DNA of 21,491 bases from a virus: positions 1-21,491 of the IMG/VR virus record IMGVR_UViG_3300008517_000045; one strand, 5' to 3'. The position numbers and the translations under genes were made by a program. The notes under the pieces were generated by a model. It was not told the DNA's origin and ran no database searches. It saw nothing but the letters and a program-made list of their open reading frames with translations. This document shows, one piece after another, positions 21,416 to 21,491 of the stretch. The first letter of the stretch is position 1; every line of letters begins with the position of its first letter.

Positions 21416-21491
21416 CTGTCTCTTATACACATCTCCGAGCCCACGAGACTAGGCATGATCTCGTATGCCGTCTTCTGCTTGAAAAAAAAAA
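21416..21491. other. Nextera/Illumina adapter read-through (not genomic)
   Basis: The Tn5 mosaic end (21416-21434), Nextera read 2 tail CCGAGCCCACGAGAC (21435-21449), an 8-base index TAGGCATG (21450-21457), the P7 sequence (21458-21481) and a run of 10 A (21482-21491) follow one another exactly as in a library molecule read into its adapter. Nothing after 21415 should be annotated. Confidence 0.98.

Overview
The window is an AT-rich stretch of a tailed-phage genome, most likely a lytic, T4-like (myovirus-type) phage known from metagenomic or low-input sequencing. The evidence is a set of T4-type core genes recognisable from their motifs: UvsW helicase, UvsY mediator, gp41 replicative helicase and gp43 family B DNA polymerase. 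T4-type late promoter elements (TATAAATA) precede three gene blocks, and three phage tRNA genes sit among the replication genes. The host cannot be named. Shine-Dalgarno sites are common, and the code is standard because several genes end in TGA. The last 76 bases (21416-21491) are Nextera/Illumina adapter plus poly-A, not genome.

Layout: 1-67 is the tail of an unknown gene. Positions 92-3777 hold a late-promoter-driven operon of small genes packed with TAATG stop/start overlaps. At least five of them (starting at 692, 973, 2289, 2950 and 3247) open with a similar 12-13 residue leader (M-x-h-h-[DE]-K-I-D-x-h-h-x-E-A) ending in an [LI]-x-E site, which looks like the capsid-targeting and prohead-protease signal of T4 internal head proteins. 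I infer that this is an island of proteins packaged in the capsid and cleaved there. The first gene (132) has an in-frame TGA inside a conserved Cys motif.

Positions 3758-4721 carry two Cys-rich proteins and a small acidic protein. Positions 4696-11649 carry virion surface and tail-type proteins: a 733-residue protein with a C-terminal DNRLRE/CBM96-like domain, a 460-residue structural protein with its own late promoter and followed by a strong terminator, then a third late promoter and a run of small structural genes. These include a paralogue of the first gene, a protein with YN-x-QKQL repeats, and a small protein with a signal peptide. A small gene at 11702 converges on uvsW with a 46-bp overlap.

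Positions 12094-19219 form the replication and recombination module. uvsW and uvsY lie on the minus strand. A divergent intergenic region contains a 22-bp perfect palindrome. On the plus strand follow gp41, a family 4 (Fe-S) uracil-DNA glycosylase, tRNA-Leu(UAG), a zinc ribbon protein, tRNA-Leu(UAA), tRNA-Leu(CAA) and gp43. Two of the three Leu-anticodon tRNAs have short, class I variable loops. A perfect 13-bp hairpin with flanking A/T tracts lies inside the polymerase gene. Positions 19228-21415 on the minus strand carry a late-type cluster containing a holin-like protein and a permuted NlpC/P60-type (YiiX-like) Cys hydrolase. The cluster is truncated at the contig end.
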